Below, one piece after another: positions 22,701 to 32,600 of a stretch of DNA of 64,000 bases. The stretch covers positions 372,001-436,000 of the forward strand of contig JBBELK010000397.1 of assembly GCA_037783545.1 (NCBI GenBank), in the 5' to 3' direction. Each line of letters begins with the position of its first letter. Within the stretch, counting starts at the first letter, position 1. The DNA comes from Henricia sp. BOLD:AAB3569 (Eukaryota > Echinodermata > Asteroidea > Spinulosida > Echinasteridae). The translations under genes and the position numbers were made by a program. Below the pieces are notes generated by a model. The model was not told where the DNA came from and ran no database searches. It saw only the letters and a program-made list of their open reading frames with translations.

Positions 22701-24000
22701 CGACATGCATTCATCGGAGTAATATGTAAAAGCGTGGTACATAGTTCTTGTGAAACGGAACAATCATACATGGAGATAACGCCGTTTCCAACAGTTTTCC
22801 AATACTGTAATTTTTTTTAAAATTCCTCTAGGTCCAGTGCGTCAGATGATTTCCGGCGGCATGGCCGGGGCAGGAATCTGGGCCACCATATACCCCGTCG
22901 ATCTAGTCAAATCTAGGATACAAGTTGGGTCCATCTCTAAAAAAATGCCAGGCTTTCTTGCCGTCACCATGAATATCATCAGGAAAGAAGGTAAAATGCA
23001 AGAATTTCCCTGTCACAGAGTGGAATTAAGGTAAAAAATTTGACAGCCTGTATCAGGGTAGAACAAATTCAAATCATTTACTATTCAACTGGGATATATT
23101 CTCATAAAAAAAGAGAAAAAATCCAATATTCACGTATAGTGACTCTGTAAAAATGTTGTGTAAATTCAAATAACCGTGTGTACAGTCAAATAACTGTATC
23201 CTACAAACTGCAATGCCATGGCCGAGTGGTTAGGGCCATTGACTCGCAATCATGGGTGAAAACTTGGGGTTGCGGGTTCGAATCCGGCTGCGGTACCTGT
23301 GCCCTTGGGCAAAGCACTTAACCACACTTGCTCCATCCTTCGGAAGGGATGTAAAGCCGTTGGTCCATTGTGTTAGGTAATGGTAGCGCACTCTAAAGAT
23401 CCCAGAGCATTCTTTCGTGAAGAGCAAGGGGTATCCCGGTGTCTCTGGCCATTTTTAATTCTAATTCTTCATGGGTTTCCTCACGCTTACAATGACAGTG
23501 CAATGAGCACTATTGAGGAATCCTTGGTATGAATACCAGAAAGAAATAATAATAATAATAATAAAAACTTCATCATTCTAGAAATGAATTAATTCTTCTA
23601 CACAGTTCTTCAGAAGATTGCTTATCTCTGTGCATTTATTGAATGTGTGTAGATTAGCTAAAAACTGTAATTCATTTCAGGAAATCTCAACAAAAGCCAA
23701 TCTTTTAATCTCAAGCTCAAAAAAATAAGAGTTTTACCCGCTTTTCAGTTCAATATGGTTGACCTGTGAGTAGAGTGTATTGAAGTTTTTGAATCATTCA
23801 GTGTTACTCTCCATGACAGTGCATTTTCACAAAACTTATCTGCATTTCTGTTCTCTGCTCTGGCTGCAGGTTTTTTAAGGCTCTACTCCGGTGTAGTCCC
23901 CTGCATACTGCGAGCGTTTCCAGCTAATGCCGCTTTATTCCTGGTTTACGAGTGGAGTCGGAAACAGATGATGTTATATCGGCCCGGCTGGGCATTGTGA
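19557..24000 (+). CDS. SLC25A15: Mitochondrial ornithine transporter (SLC25A15/ORNT type)
   Basis: Five coding exons (19557-19710, 20526-20922, 22454-22626, 22832-22990, 23870-24000) give a 337-residue member of the mitochondrial carrier family. The protein exchanges cytosolic ornithine for matrix citrulline across the inner membrane, linking the two halves of the urea/arginine pathway. All three carrier signatures are present: PFDTVK at residues 62-67, PTELVK at 159-164 and PVDLVK at 263-268, each starting one of three tandem carrier repeats. Family residues of ORNT1 are kept, including NVGETSVLF, the Arg-Glu contact pair in VREMPGYF (212-213) and [12 protein letters not shown] near the end. 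The N-terminus is about 35 residues longer than human ORNT1 (301 aa), polar and weakly conserved. Start: first ATG after an acceptor at 19499, which implies a spliced non-coding leader. Introns hold several MITEs and one SINE. Vertebrate SLC25A2 is a retrocopy of the same type; an intron-bearing gene fits SLC25A15. Confidence 0.95.
19857..20263. repeat. MITE, GGTATTTTTTCC family, copy 1
   Basis: About 407 bases in SLC25A15 intron 1 with ends GGTATTTTTTCCTTATACAT and GTATACGGAAAAAATACC. Inner arms repeat ACTTGCACTTTTGTCGCAAA. The centre has a short GC-rich block (GGGGGCGCTGCGCGCG). Other copies: 45227-45637 and 46980-47384. Confidence 0.88.
20526..20922 (+). CDS. SLC25A15: SLC25A15 coding exon 2
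   Basis: Acceptor TTTCTGACAG; encodes [20 protein letters not shown] through [10 protein letters not shown], that is repeat 1 and the start of repeat 2. The donor GTAAGT follows ACACACAGGGT (phase 2), joining exon 3 to give HRVGPWQ. Confidence 0.95.
21008..21537. repeat. TTTAAA-flanked TIR element
   Basis: TTTAAAAGGCCCTG and CTGGGCCTTTAAAG are inverted, 530 bases apart, in SLC25A15 intron 2. Directly to its right a diverged relative of the GCGAAGTGG-type MITE begins (AAAGATAGTTTACAGAATTG). Confidence 0.65.
21987..22419. repeat. MITE, ATAGTTCCGAG family, copy 1
   Basis: CATAGTTCCGAGATTGCCCA at the left and GACAGGTCGGAACTATGCAT at the right bound about 430 bases in SLC25A15 intron 2. Internal CCCCGCCCCCTTGGATATTG is shared with the copies at 29780-30199 and 41210-41650. 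Confidence 0.88.
22454..22626 (+). CDS. SLC25A15: SLC25A15 coding exon 3
   Basis: Acceptor TCTTTTCAG; encodes [20 protein letters not shown] and [16 protein letters not shown], the second half of repeat 2. Donor GTAGGT, phase 1. Confidence 0.94.
22832..22990 (+). CDS. SLC25A15: SLC25A15 coding exon 4
   Basis: Acceptor CCTCTAG; encodes [15 protein letters not shown], the third signature [11 protein letters not shown] and IIRKEG. Donor GTAAAA, phase 1. Confidence 0.94.
23212..23567 (+). mobile_element. tRNA-derived SINE with AAT tail
   Basis: The head has box A (TGGCCGAGTGGTTAGGGCC) and box B (GGGTTCGAATCC) like a Leu/Ser-type tRNA. The body contains CTTGGGCAAAGCACTTAACC, a sequence common in tRNA SINEs, and the element ends in AATAATAATAATAATAA. 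It lies in SLC25A15 intron 4. Confidence 0.85.
23870..24000 (+). CDS. SLC25A15: SLC25A15 coding exon 5 (stop TGA)
   Basis: Acceptor TGGCTGCAG; encodes [20 protein letters not shown] and ends with LYRPGWAL. The final helix matches human ORNT1 up to the short variable tail. Confidence 0.94.
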
Positions 24001-24162
24001 AGCTTCCACACGTTGAAATAGAACGCATTTGCATGAGGTTCGTCCGTGCACGTCTAGGCACTAGTGGGTGTCACAATAGCAGCTAACGGAGTCTACTCCA
24101 ACATTAGGGAGGTTTAAATGCACGTCAAACGCAAATATGAATGCGAAATGGCTTGAGCAGTA

Positions 24163-24397
24163 CTGGGGCCAATTTCATAAAGCTGTTCAGCAAACAAATT
24201 TGCTTAATCAAAAATTTGTGCGCTTTATAAAAATTGGTTAATAGTCGGAATTGCATGTCAACTTGTGTTCTTCACAAAAATATCAGCTATTCCACAAGTT
24301 GACATACAATTTTGACTATTAACCCACTTTTATAAAGCACACACATTTTTTAATAAGCACATTTTTTTGCTAAACAGCTTTATGAAATTGGCCCCTG
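24163..24397. repeat. MITE, GGGGCCAATTTCATA family, intact copy
   Basis: TGGGGCCAATTTCATAAAGC and its inverse at 24377-24397 flank 235 bases with arms GCTTAATCAAAAATTTGTGC. It lies just beyond SLC25A15. A larger copy interrupted by another element is at 28021-28498. Confidence 0.85.
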
Positions 24398-25196
24398 GTC
24401 ATATCTTTAGGAAGTCTTAGAACCCAGGTTCGAATTTTGGTCGAAAGAGTTATCTTGCCACGAAAATCACATTTTTGCATTTTTGTTTTCGTCTGTTCTG
24501 AAATTTTCTCAAAGTAACGACCAAGTGATCAAAGCATTTTTTATTCACATTCCTGTTTTACGTGCATCTAAAACCCTATTATTTTTATGCATGTTTTAAT
24601 GCAAGTCACCCAATACAAGGCCCACAAGTACAGGCAACTCAAGGTACAGGCTACTAAAGTCAAGATAAACCAGACCCTCACACCAAAACAAGATTGGAAT
24701 TACCAGTCTCTTTACGATACAAGTGGGGCTGGGAGGGGTAACTAGTCCCCATGGAGACAACCAAGTTATCTCTCCCCCTATTTACAAGATAAAACTTTTT
24801 ACAGATTCATGGAATAAGAGTGTAACATATCTAAAGCGCCTGTCACATAGTACCGAATAGAGCTAACTTATGCCTAGCGTACTGATTTTTTGTTCTCAAA
24901 ATTTAGCAAAGTCCGGATACATACGCTCAAATTTTCAGCCAAAATCTGTTTATAAGTGAACTTTGACGTATAAAACGAATGCCCAACGAATGCTGATCGT
25001 ATAACATAATATGCTGGGAACCTTGGCGACACGAAGGGTGACATTTTAACTTTGGTACACTCTATCAGGATAACTGCCAAGACGTTCAGAAATATTTGGT
25101 TTTATTTTGTCTTTGTAAAAAAAGATTTTGTCTTTCCTTTGGGAAAGGTTTGGAGTTTTATAAGGTTGTGGCATTTTCATAAAATCGTGGGTAAGT

Positions 25197-25697
25197 TATT
25201 TAAAGATAGTATACATGATTGGTAAACTGTTACAAATAGTTTTATCCCCCTGTGTGATTGAAGGTATGCATGATTAAAACCAACCTGAGCAAAAACCAGC
25301 TCCGTACTTCGTCTAAATTTTGAGAAAACAGTCAAAAAAAGGGTTTACAGTCATTTCGCCCCAAAACCTCTTCGCCCTGAACCACGGCCTGTGCACCAGG
25401 TTGTTTTGGGATGAAGTGGCTTTTCGGCGAAGTGGTTTGGGGGCGAAATGGCACTTGGGCGAAGTGGTTCAGGATGAAGTGGTCCAGGGTGAAATGGTTT
25501 TGGGGCGAATTTAATTTACGTCTCGCGAGACGAAAAATAATTGTTTTGCTCATTTCTCAAAGACTATAGCACTTCAGACAAAACCATTTCAGGGGAAGTT
25601 TTCTGCCGTCATCATGTTTATATCGTGCAAGTTATGTGTAAATCTGTGAACGTTTCTGATTCTTTGAGATACCAATTAATCCTGTGTACTGCCTTCA
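25197..25697. repeat. TTAA-flanked MITE with GGGGCGAAGTGG arrays, copy 1
   Basis: AAAGATAGTATACATGATTG on the left and the related inverse GTACTGCCTTCAA on the right. The middle is an array of GGGGCGAAGTGGTT-like units meeting their inverses, then GTCTCGCGAGAC. Other copies: 33742, 34606 and 56722. Confidence 0.88.
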
Positions 25698-26529
25698 ACA
25701 CTCTCCATGACAGTTATTATCAGAAACAGGGTTTTCAAAAGTCTTGTCATTTTAAATGACAGCATGGGCCTAACTCCATGGAGTACTCTTAACAGAAAAT
25801 ACAGCTGGAATAAAATCTCATGCCATATGTATTGCATTTGACCAGTGCTCGGTCAAATTCTTTTATTGAATACAAAAAACTTGTAAGGAGCTAGTATATA
25901 CTTCCTCCATGTTTATTCTAAGCAGCTTCATGCTACAGGACATGCACTTATTACTGTAGTTAAAACAAAACTGAAATGATTATTTAAAACTAGCTATTAT
26001 AAACACCTAACTGTATGAAGTATCACGAATTATCAACCTGACCCTTTTTATTTTTTAAGACTAGTAAGAGTGTATTTTTCTAATTGGTGCAGATATTTTA
26101 CTTTTATCAATTTCTTCAAAGTGGCTGATCTGTCACTTTCAATTCCCTTTCACATTTTCTTCAAATCAAAGAAAATAAAATATAACATGAGGCAGAATCA
26201 TCTTTAATGTTTTGTAATTTTTTCCTTGTTTAGTTTAGTGTTTGTATGGTGGGCTTTTATCAATGGCTAGGCTGCCGAACAGTGTATATACCATGAGGTT
26301 TGTTTCAAGACGTGGCGCGCTATGGGGATTTCAATTTAAGACGAATCAAAACGATTTGATGATTTAAAGAAGATTTAAAGATCTATTCGCGGTAATAATA
26401 GCTGAAAACAATTTGCGTGGTCGAATTTTTGTTGGTAAAAAAAAAGAGGTTACAAGAAGGCTGACACCCCTTCCCTCGTCGTCCCTGGACACGCCCATTT
26501 ATTGGTGGCGGCCGATTTTACGATTGACG
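25698..26529. other. Intergenic, no gene seen
   Basis: AT-rich sequence between the MITE and the candidate MMAA leader exon. No repeat family from elsewhere in the window and no exon-like frame were recognised. Confidence 0.4.
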
Positions 26530-26657
26530 AAAGGGGGCGCTCTATTCTCTAACTGTTGGAAGTTTTTGGAAGTTGAAATGTAAACATGGTTAAAAGCATG
26601 GAGGTAGTAAACGCCGATTTGGTAAAGATTTTCAAGCTCACAACCGCCATGCTCTCA
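26530..26657 (+). other. Candidate MMAA promoter/leader exon with short uORF
   Basis: A locally GC-richer stretch with an ATTGG box at 26500 and GGGGGCGCTC is followed by ATG at 26586, 24 codons (MVKSMEVVNADLVKIFKL...) and a strong GTAAGTGT donor. Splicing to the acceptor at 29156 would close the frame at TGA before the MMAA ATG, leaving a 35-codon upstream ORF. This is an inference from splice signals; it may be unrelated to MMAA. Confidence 0.3.
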
Positions 26658-27120
26658 GTAAGTGTAGATCTGGTGGAAATGTGAATGTGAAGCTTTTATG
26701 AGGAGAAATTCTGTTATTTGAGCACGTCATGACGTACGACGTGATCATGGTGCAGCGGCCGGCTGTGAATCTTTGGTACCGGTCCGCACTTTTACGTACT
26801 TTTACGTACTTTTACGTCTTCTTTCTGGCGATAGCATGGATAGAGGGCGTCCTAACTCAACCGAGCTTGAAAATATTTAAATTCCACATTCTTGATCAAA
26901 TTTTTCCCAAAAAAGGCGTCCAGGTTAACCCATATCTCTCTGTCTTTGGCGTCTCATTTTATTTTGCAAAATGACCCAGTCTGCCCCCAGTCACGACTGC
27001 CCCTATGTCTGAATATTTTTCTACATGTGTGAAAACTATGTCATATTATAAGCCAATTATTGCCACAATACAAATTAAAACGGGCTTCAAAAACACGGAA
27101 ACTTGAGTACGGTTTATGTG

Positions 27121-27693
27121 ACTGTGCATGTACCCCTAGAACTATGGGGGATATAGTATCCCCCATAGGTTATGTTGTTTTTTTCCAATATGGCGGCGCC
27201 TGAACTTTAAGATCGGACCGAAACGTTTTTGGCTAGCGCAATAATCCGCTCCCCAATCGCCACCAAACTCCGTCTGATAGTTCTTGAGACACTCACCTTG
27301 CGTGTGTCTACGGAATTTCGGTACCATTTGTCCACTAAATTCTCCGAAAATAATGTTGGGAAATGAACGGGAACATGTGCGATGCATCCACATGCATGAT
27401 TGAGGCATTCGGTAAAATGCATGTGGATGCATCACACATGTTCCCGTTCATTTCCCAAAATTATTTTCGGAGAATTTAGTGGTCAAATGGTACCGAAATT
27501 CCGTAGACACACGCAAGGTGAGTGTCTCAAGAACTATCAGACGGAGTTTGGTGGCGATTGGGGAGCGGATTATTGCGCTAGCCGAAAACGTTTCGGTCCG
27601 ATCTTAAAATTCAGGCGCCGCCATATTGGAAAAAAACAACATAACCTATGGGGGATACTATATCCCCCATAGTTCTAGGGGTAACTGTGCATG
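27121..27693. mobile_element. Near-perfect 553-base foldback element with 10-base target duplication
   Basis: 27131-27683 consists of two arms of about 275 bases that are nearly exact inverses, with only a few bases between them. It starts TACCCCTAGAACTATGGGGG. ACTGTGCATG occurs directly at 27121-27130 and 27684-27693. Long terminal arms and a 9-10-base duplication fit Mutator-like (MULE) foldback elements. The mirror-image frames on both strands come from the fold. Confidence 0.88.
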
Positions 27694-27748
27694 CACATAT
27701 TTGCATTTCTGATTTTGTTGTATGCTCAAGATAATGCATTTGGCCAGA

Positions 27749-28022
27749 CCTGGGCCCAATTTCATAGAGCTGTTTAACAGCCCATTTACCGTTAACCGAG
27801 CGTCAGGCTAATTCATAGACATCGTTAACGGTAAGCAACTGAAAACCTGCCTTACCGCAGAGCCAAATTTTGCTTAAGATAGTGACAATGGCGGTTTCGA
27901 AGCGCGCCCATGCTTAAGCACGCCGCGGCCGTGAAATAGCCTTAACGTTAGCATAACTTTTCTGCTACAGTAAGCACACGTTTTCAGCTAGCGCTTAAGC
28001 AGCTCTATGAAATTGGGCCCTG
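27749..28022. repeat. MITE, GGGCCCAATTTCATAGAGC family
   Basis: CTGGGCCCAATTTCATAGAG and CTCTATGAAATTGGGCCCTG bound 274 bases. Inner words AACGGTAAGC and TGCTTAAGCA are inverted. It abuts the next element directly. Confidence 0.82.
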
Positions 28023-28498
28023 GGGCCAATTTCATAGAGCTGTTTTAGTGTTTAGCAAAAATATTTGCTTATTAAAAATCCAGAATGTGTTCGCTTTATA
28101 AAAATGAGTTTTCAGTCAGAATCAATAATACAGTATGTGTATTACAATTGACTGGTGTTCTGCTATTCTTGATAAAAAACACAAGTTGGCATACAATTTT
28201 GACTATTATTAACCCATTTTTATAGACGATGTGCCCTTTGGCTTCACAACAAACCTAAACATGCCCGACGTTATGCGCACGCATAATTTTTTACATAAAT
28301 TTGGTTGATGCCAAATCATCTTTGAATTTTGGCATCATCACCAAACCACATTTATGCAAAACAATACGTGCGCATACTGACGACCAATTTTCAACAGAGG
28401 GCTCATTAGATATAAACAAAGAGCACATCGTCTATAATGCAAACACATTTTGGATTAAGCAATTTTTTTGCTAAACAGCTTTATGAGATTGGCCCCTG
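28021..28498. repeat. MITE of the GGGGCCAATTTCATA family split by a second MITE
   Basis: Outer ends TGGGGCCAATTTCATAGAGC and GAGATTGGCCCC. At about 28225-28431 a separate element with ends AGACGATGTGC and GCACATCGTCT is inserted and flanked by TATA on both sides, interrupting the phrase CCCATTTTTATA...ATGCAAACACA. Confidence 0.82.
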
Positions 28499-28512
28499 CT
28501 AAGGTGGCCAGT

Positions 28513-29104
28513 ACATATGAAGTTAAAGGGCCCCTGAAATGCTCAATAACTTTATGCATAGTTTTTGCTGCATAAATAGGATTACTTGTGTAGAAAGACA
28601 ATACTACTGTTTATTTTGATGCCCCATGAATAAAAAGTGGCATTTTTCAACTTTAAAAATTCCTTCACATAAACTCACAGACAGAGGGCGCTGTTTGGGG
28701 CATGTCACTTTAGGAACACACAGTAGAAAAGCAAAGAAAAAACGTAAGACTTCGAACTGGAATTGTGGAAAAATGCTGCAGTTTCCAGCCTTAGTTTTTT
28801 TCATGGTTTACAACAGGCAACATGTAAAGCAAACCTAAACCGTCATGGGTTACAGAAGTTTCAGCAAGTTGGAGAAAAGTGTGGAAACTTTTGTGCACAG
28901 TTGAATGAGATTTTCCTGTGTTTTCCTAATGTGACATCACCACTTTGCTCATGCATATGTAAATTTTCATTAGCATAAAAATCAAAAACCTTGATTTTAA
29001 CCCCCCAAACAACTTTCAAGTAGGGTTTTTATGATTGTAAATTAATGGACTAGTTCCATAGCACAGATTTCATTGATAAAAAAAACATTTCAGGGCCCTT
29101 TAAG
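28513..29104. repeat. TTAA-flanked TIR element upstream of MMAA
   Basis: TTAAAGGGCCCCTGAAATG and CATTTCAGGGCCCTTTAA are inverted and about 590 bases apart. It ends about 50 bases before the acceptor of the MMAA 5' UTR exon. Confidence 0.78.
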
Positions 29105-29241
29105 CTAATTTTGTGTGCATGTGGCTTAATTATTTAATATGTGATTTTTGTTTTAGATTCAAGTGCAGCTGAAACCCAGAGAGGATTCGTGAAAAAAAGG
29201 CACCAACTACATGTAGGTTAACCTCACAGACTGTTTTAAAG

Positions 29242-29638
29242 ATGACAACATCCATCCAGAGATGCCTTTTGACTCTAAACTTCTGCTTCAAGAATCACCA
29301 TTTCACTCACAGAAACTTACTCTTTAGGACTTCTCAAATTCTGTCCTCATGCTGCAAGTCAGAAACAACATGGAAACGAATATCGCAGAGATATCTTTCA
29401 AGACGAACACAACATACAAGCCCCGTCATCCCGAGAACAGAACTGCAAAGCCATGCCAAGCGACTGTTTCAAGAACTGATCTCGGGGCACAGGGCAGCCA
29501 TCGCGCAGTGTATCACGTTGGTGGAATCGACACATAGCAAGAAACGGGAGGAGGCGAAGGAATTACTCGCTGAGATTCTGGCTCATCTTAAAGATAAACA
29601 TGCAAGAAATGGGGGCGTCCCAAGCTCCTTTAGAATTG
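29242..29638 (+). CDS. MMAA: MMAA coding exon 1
   Basis: ATG followed by the transit peptide, the helical arm ([20 protein letters not shown]) and PSSFRIG. Donor GTAATC, phase 1. The exon probably starts at 29157 after TTGTTTTAG. Confidence 0.92.
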
Positions 29639-32600
29639 GTAATCAACAGGGCTGTAGTCGAGTCCCCACTTTCCAAGATTGAGTCCGAGTCCTTGGTGTC
29701 CGAGTCCAAGTCTGAGTCCTTGGGTCCAAGTCCAGCCTGCATCCCTGTCCTTTGCAGACCGAGTCCGAGACTGAGTCCAATGCATAGTTCCGATTTTGCC
29801 CAGTTAACCCCGCCCCCTTGGATATTGTTGCTATGCCTCACACGCTGTCGTCAAAATGTCCACACACACTGCACAAACCAATGGGACTTTAAACGGAAAA
29901 CACAGATTCATTGGAGAAAACTCAAAGGTATTCATGTTTCAGGGTCGACAGTTATCTTAGAACACACTGAGTAAAGGGCCAGTAATACAGGGATGTCATA
30001 TATCATGAAATACGTGCTTTCTTACCTTCGCCCAGCCTTGATACAAAAAATTCACCCGGATCACCGCATACAACACTGTACAAACTGTATGTTGTTGTGT
30101 TGTTGTGAGGCAATGCACTTTGACCTTTGTGGATGATGTCTGCTAGCTGTTGTGATTGGTCGACGGGTTCGGCTTGATTGACAGGTCGGAACTATGCATC
30201 GAGTCCTTGTTTCAATCTTAAGTGCATTACTGTCAAGTGCCAATGGTCATGCCTATGATCTCTGGCAGCTCATAAAATTATTTTAAGCAGTTTCAACTCC
30301 TTCATGTTATCCAGAAGGAGGAAGAGTGTTTGGGAGAGGGGGGAGAAACAGATTGGGGTTGGGGGGTGGGGGAGTTGACAGGGCGTGTGGGGGTGGTGTG
30401 TGGAGGGGCATAAGGGCATGGGCAGGGCGGGACAGGGGGGATGGGAAAATATGCATCTTTTACTTTTGCTTGCAGGTGCCCTGAAAATTTGATTTCTACA
30501 TGTATGTCAAATCCAACCGTGGGACATCACAAATGTGGCCAACAATTGATAGGTGTACAATACTATATCAAGATTTCAAGGTCTCTTTTTGGATTTAGGC
30601 TTGACGGGTCCTCCCGGTGCCGGCAAATCCACCTTCATAGAAGTCTTTGGTAAGCAGCTGACTGAAGTCGGCCACAAAGTAGCTGTTCTAGCCGTGGACC
30701 CATCCTCTTCATTCAGTGGAGGTATGTTGTGTAGCCACCTCTCTAAGAGTGACCCCGATGAAGATATGCCAATGATTTGACCAAAATATTTTCTCTTCAT
30801 TTGACAAAGATAGTATTTTTGTTTGATGAAGCAAAAATGCTTCATTCAATGAAGAGATTGTTTAAAGGAGCGTGTTCAGATTTTTCTAGAAAATGGAATT
30901 CGTTCTAACCTAACAATAATATCAAATACGTCCCAAAAGGACTATTTAGAAAACAGGAAAACAGGAAATCCCCAATTTGGATATGGAAGTAAAAAGGCTG
31001 GTGTAATTACTGCACTGCTTTATGGAACCTGATAAATTAGTTTACAAAACATCAGTGGTTTATTGACGATATCCTTGAAATATACAGCTTGAGAATGCAA
31101 AATTTCAGAATGGTAATGAGCAAAAGATGACAAGTGATATGGTACCAAAATCTCAACACCCATGGAAAAAATCGGGGGTTAAAAAACAGGATCTGGACAC
31201 GCTCCTTTAATTTGACGAAGTTTGTAATGTTAACACTCCCTTCGTTCGAAGTGATTTGGCAGGCCTGATCACCACACATGTGCACCGAGTGTCAAAATTC
31301 TCTATCAGGATCCTGGCAAACCAAGATTCTGAGGTTCCCTGGTTTGGCCTGGATTTATTTTTTTTGGATTTTAAATCTTTATTACTATTACTGCCAATTC
31401 TTTTCAGGTTCTTTACTGGGAGACAAGACCAGAATGACGGAGCTTTCCCGAGACTCTAGAGCATACATACGAGCATCTCCTACATCGGGACGTTTGGGTG
31501 GAGTCACACGCAACACAAATGATGCTATTGTAGTCTGCGAAGGGGCCGGGTTTGATGTCATATTGGTGGAAACAGTCGGTAGGAACATTTGTTTTAGAAA
31601 CTTATTTGTCCCTAAAGTGCCCAGAACCACTCTGGGATACTTGAAATGTAAAATTTTGGTTTCTTGGAGAATCCTGCAGTTAAGGGCTCCCAGAAAACAA
31701 TTGTTTGGAGTTTTTAAGCTGACGAAACCTCTATTGGAATCAGGGTTGTAATGACTCGGACTCGAGTCGACTCGAGTCCCTATTTTCACTGACTTGACTT
31801 GACTTGAGACTCGAACCTCAAATGACTTGACTTGACTCGAACCTCAAATGACTTGACTCGGACTTGTACATTTTTTGACTGCCAAAAATGAAATTGAACT
31901 TTTATGCATTTTTTGTCATTTTGAGGACCAAACTGTATTTCAGCACTAAGCTTTCTTTTAACATGGAGCATTCTTTGCCATAACAAAAAAATACCCTACA
32001 CGAATGCAAGTTTCAGCGTTTCGACTTATTTTGAAATTAGCTTGACAGACGAATTTATTGTTGTGACTACTTGATTTGAACCGACTTGATCAACATGCCT
32101 GACTTGACTTGGGACTTGAAGGCCATTTGACTTGACTTGGAGACTCGAAGGCAGTTTGACTTGACTTGACTTGGGACTCGAAGGCAGTTTGACTTGACTT
32201 GACTTGGGACTCGAAGGCAGTTTGACTTGACTTGACTTGGGACTCGAGCAGAGGGAGACTTGTTACAATCCTGATCGGAATATCTGACCTTTGGATCCAC
32301 GCATCTAACGTAAATGTTGACATAGTCGCCAGGTCCGTGACATCGCCACCCTATTGATGAACAGGGTGGCGAGGTCATGGACCTGGCGACTATACCGACA
32401 TTTATGTTAGAATTACAGGAGCTCAAGGAGGCACTTCAGGCAGGGTGGCACAACCTGCCTTAGCGACTCTTATGAGAGCTGGTGCAGTCAGCCTTGCCAC
32501 AAGAGGTGGTCGTACATGTTACTGATTAATAAAATGTCACATACATCATCCTCTTCGATCTTTCAGTCAGAGTTTCTTGTTTTTTAACCTTATATGTTTG

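Noticed and set aside
23212-23300. Possible functional tRNA-Leu/Ser gene
   Set aside because: It continues into a SINE body with a trinucleotide tail, and the anticodon arm does not fold well.
27142-27672. Pair of ~90-residue open frames with nearly identical proteins on opposite strands
   Set aside because: They are the two arms of a foldback element; no start context, splice sites or known domain.
31738-32276. Regular ~30-base repeats that could suggest a CRISPR array
   Set aside because: Units are contiguous without unique spacers, no cas genes are present, and the setting is a eukaryotic intron.
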